DNA from: Willaertia magna
Lineage: Eukaryota; Heterolobosea; Eutetramitea; Acrasida; Naegleriidae
Length of the DNA stretch: 11,381 nucleotides
Direction of reading: 5' to 3'
Assembly: GCA_902984215.1 (NCBI GenBank)
Contig: CADWAF010003088.1
Coordinates: 1-11,381 of the forward strand
How positions within the stretch are numbered: position 1 is the first letter of the stretch; every line of letters starts with the position of its first letter. Under the pieces are notes generated by a model, which saw only the letters and a list, made by a program, of their open reading frames with translations, did no database searches and was not told the DNA's origin. The position numbers and the translations under genes are program-made. Below are positions 9,625 to 11,381 of this stretch, piece after piece.

Positions 9625-9759
9625 GAGTTGTAATTGAAGTTTTAAAAAATTTAAGTAAAAAATTATTAATTGCTAAAATTATAAAAAAAAATACAGTTTA
9701 AACATTTAAATATAAGTTATGATTTTGTTTTATATTGTTTAAATAAATACATAGATATT
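9625..9759 (+). repeat. Repeat copy P2 of the FKxLxISYxFxL domain
   Basis: Reads VVIEVLKNLSKKLLIAKIIK, a frame change in an A9 run, then CAG (9694-9696) and FKHLNISYDFVLYCL. The CAG aligns with TAG in P1 and M1 and TAA in M2, the key codon comparison in this window. Confidence 0.8.
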
Positions 9760-10262
9760 TTATTTAAAAATATTGGATTTGGAATATATAAATTATTAGA
9801 TAAAAAAGATAATTAATTAATAAATTTAAAAAACAACACTATTAATACTAAAATATTAATGATAACAATAATGAAAATGATTTTAATTATATATTTTATA
9901 ACGATATTGAAAATAAATATATTATAGATATACAATTATATTATAAAGAATATAATTTAAATTCTATAATTTGTAAGTAATCAAACATTAATAATTTTAT
10001 ATGTATTAACAATAAAAATAAATGTTATTTATATAAAAATTATCAGTTTTTATTATTTTATAATTTAGATATAAACAAGAGAAAAGATATTATTATAAAA
10101 TATATTATTAATAAAATACTATATAAATAATTTCAAAAAAAATAGCTTTCAAAATTTTGATAATTTTTTTTTTTAATAAAATATTTTAATAATAAAAATA
10201 TTAGTTTATTTACAAATAATAAATTTAAATATCCTAAATTTAAACGACAAGAAATATATATT

Positions 10263-10283
10263 AATAATAATAATAATAATAAT
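10263..10283. repeat. (AAT)7 microsatellite
   Basis: Seven AAT units in phase with frame 3 of the long plus gene, encoding an Asn run. Asn runs are common in AT-rich protist proteins. Confidence 0.85.
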
Positions 10284-10855
10284 TTAAAAAGTTTTATTGA
10301 TAGTAATCAAAAGTTATTTATTAACTTTAATAATCAATTAAAAGTAACATTTATTAAAGATATTTACAATTATTATATTTTAAAAAATATACTTTTTAAA
10401 GTTCTATCTATAAATAGCTGGTATTTTGTATAAAATATAGAAAAAAAATAATAATATCAATTTAATAATCAAAATTAAAAAAAATATTATAAATTATTTA
10501 CTTATAGATAATTATATTTTAGTGAGTTACTATTATATTGTATAAAGAGTAAATGTAATGATTGTTATATATTTATTAATAAATACTCTTTTTTTAATTA
10601 TAAGCATACAGAAATTGGTGATATTAATAATTTAGATGTAAAAAAAAAGTTTATTTTTATACACAGTTTTATGGATATCTATATAAAATTTATGAGTTCA
10701 AATAATACTAAGATTAATCATTCATTAATTTCATACATTTTCAATAGTAATTACATTACTAATTTAGATAATAAATTGAGAATTTTTAATAACAAGTACT
10801 ATATAAAATATAGAACTAACTATGTGTACCATGATGAACAAAATGAAAAAAAAAG

Positions 10856-11381
10856 TTAGCATTTATTTTTGGTTATAGAAATGATCTTTTAAAATTTGAA
10901 TATAAAACTAAAATTTAACAAAAACGTAAAAAAAAGTTCTATCATTATGATAAACTAGTATGTAAGTATCTTGATTTAAGATTTACTAAATCAATGTTTA
11001 TTGTGTTTTATCTATTGTTACAACATTTATTTAATGATATTGGCGTTATATTTGGCAGCTACAAAAAGATTATTCTAGAATTTTTATACAATCTATGCCA
11101 AAGGATGCCTTGCAATTTATAGCAGGTGCTATGAATGGAGATAGTCATTTACGGCATGGTGGAGGTATTGGTGGTTATTCTTTCACATAAAGCTTAGTTA
11201 ACGAGCATACAAATAATGGTGATTTTTTTAGATTTTAGTAAAAAACCAAGGAAAGACAAATTGAAACTATTAAAACAAAGAGAAGAACTGAAAACTGACT
11301 TTTATTCGATTTCTTTAGGAGTTATTCCAGATAATACATACATTAAAACAACAACAGGATATACATTTTCTAGTCATTTTA
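10856..11381 (+). CDS. G+C-richer right-edge coding segment, partial, frame changes
   Basis: Likely the continuation of the gene ending at 10858. Frame 2 from 10856 reads LAFIFGYRNDLLKFEYKTKI, YHYDKLVCKYLDLRFTKSMF and FYLLLQHLFND, with one TAA. Near 11036 the good reading passes to frame 1: YWRYIWQLQKDYSRIFIQSM, PKDALQFIAGAM, NGDSHLRHGGGIGGYSFT, then TAA 11188-11190 and SLVNEHTNNGDF. In the T7 run at 11222-11228 it passes to frame 2 (LDFSKKPRKDKLKLLKQREE, DFYSISLGVIPDNTYIKT) and runs off the window, so the 3' end is missing. G+C and amino-acid diversity are clearly higher than upstream, suggesting stronger constraint. The W-rich part followed by D-S-H..GGGIGG faintly resembles the Asp-Ala-Ser..G.GG start of retroelement RNase H domains; I do not claim it. 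Confidence 0.5.

Larger units (their letters stand above)
9370..10858 (+). pseudogene. Long plus gene carrying the repeated domain, best-supported coding frame
   Basis: It begins with three tandem copies of the domain (P3, P1, P2) in differing frames. After P2 it reads ISYDFVLYCLNKYIDILFKN and IGFGIYKLLDKKDN in frame 1, then moves to frame 3 at about 9845. From 9852 to 10856 frame 3 gives 335 codons with nine TAA/TAG and one TGA (10158-10160), where over 30 TAA/TAG would be expected by chance; 10164-10430 and 10512-10856 are open even in the standard code. Segments include YNDIENKYIIDIQLYYKEYN, NLDINKRKDIIIKYIINKIL, FKYPKFKRQEIY, an (Asn) run and LYCIKSKCNDCYIFINKYSF, whose spaced Cys could bind metal. 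The frame ends at TAG 10857 in an A9 run, and the reading continues in frame 2 into the right-edge segment. No family recognised. It diverges from the long minus gene sharing its repeats. Confidence 0.55.

Noticed and set aside
10671..10859. Separate 62-residue plus gene from Met 10671
   Set aside because: The frame is open well upstream of that Met (from 10512 even in the standard code), so it is an internal part of a longer gene.
10961..11058. Intron from GTATGTAAG (about 10960) to TTTGGCAG (11058) joining two frames
   Set aside because: Both sides and the proposed intron itself read as protein, and no branch or pyrimidine signal can be judged in this composition; an indel is simpler.
1..11381. 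Bacterial, phage or mitochondrial origin
   Set aside because: No ribosome-binding sites, operon layout, rRNA or tRNA, and mitochondrial codes do not use TAA as sense in this way.

Overview
The window is about nine-tenths A+T from roughly 420 to 10,900, with somewhat more G+C at the two ends (about 1-310 and 10,930-11,381). No ribosome-binding sites, rRNA, tRNA, CRISPR or bacterial gene layout was seen. It looks like nuclear or mobile-element DNA of a very AT-rich eukaryote. Read with the standard code it holds only open frames under 100 codons.

Much of it becomes protein-like when TAA and TAG are read as sense (glutamine), as in many ciliates. The best support is internal. Four copies of one protein repeat, on both strands, carry TAG, TAA, TAG and CAG at the same aligned codon. 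Several frames also contain far fewer TAA/TAG than such base composition predicts: 9 in 335 codons at 9852-10856, and 2 in about 157 codons at 5923-6394 on the minus strand. I favour a ciliate or ciliate mobile element (for example germline-limited DNA), at about 0.5. The main alternative is a standard-code region decayed by C-to-T mutation, which also turns CAA/CAG into TAA/TAG and TGG into TGA. All gene limits below depend on this reading, and no protein was matched to a named family with confidence.

Layout: a truncated plus gene at the left edge (3-419); an AT-rich stretch with a 33-bp duplication; a broken plus gene (1488-2715); then alternating genes: minus 4163-3250, plus 4253-4598, minus 5400-4530, plus 5392-5988, minus 7096-5920, plus 7284-7553, minus 9270-7544 and plus 9370 to the right edge. 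Starts face each other across short spacers and ends meet or overlap. The last two long genes share the repeated domain.

Most of the longer genes change frame once or more, often at A or T runs. This means decay, homopolymer sequencing errors, or (least likely) frameshifting. The right edge enters a G+C-richer segment that looks better conserved than the rest.
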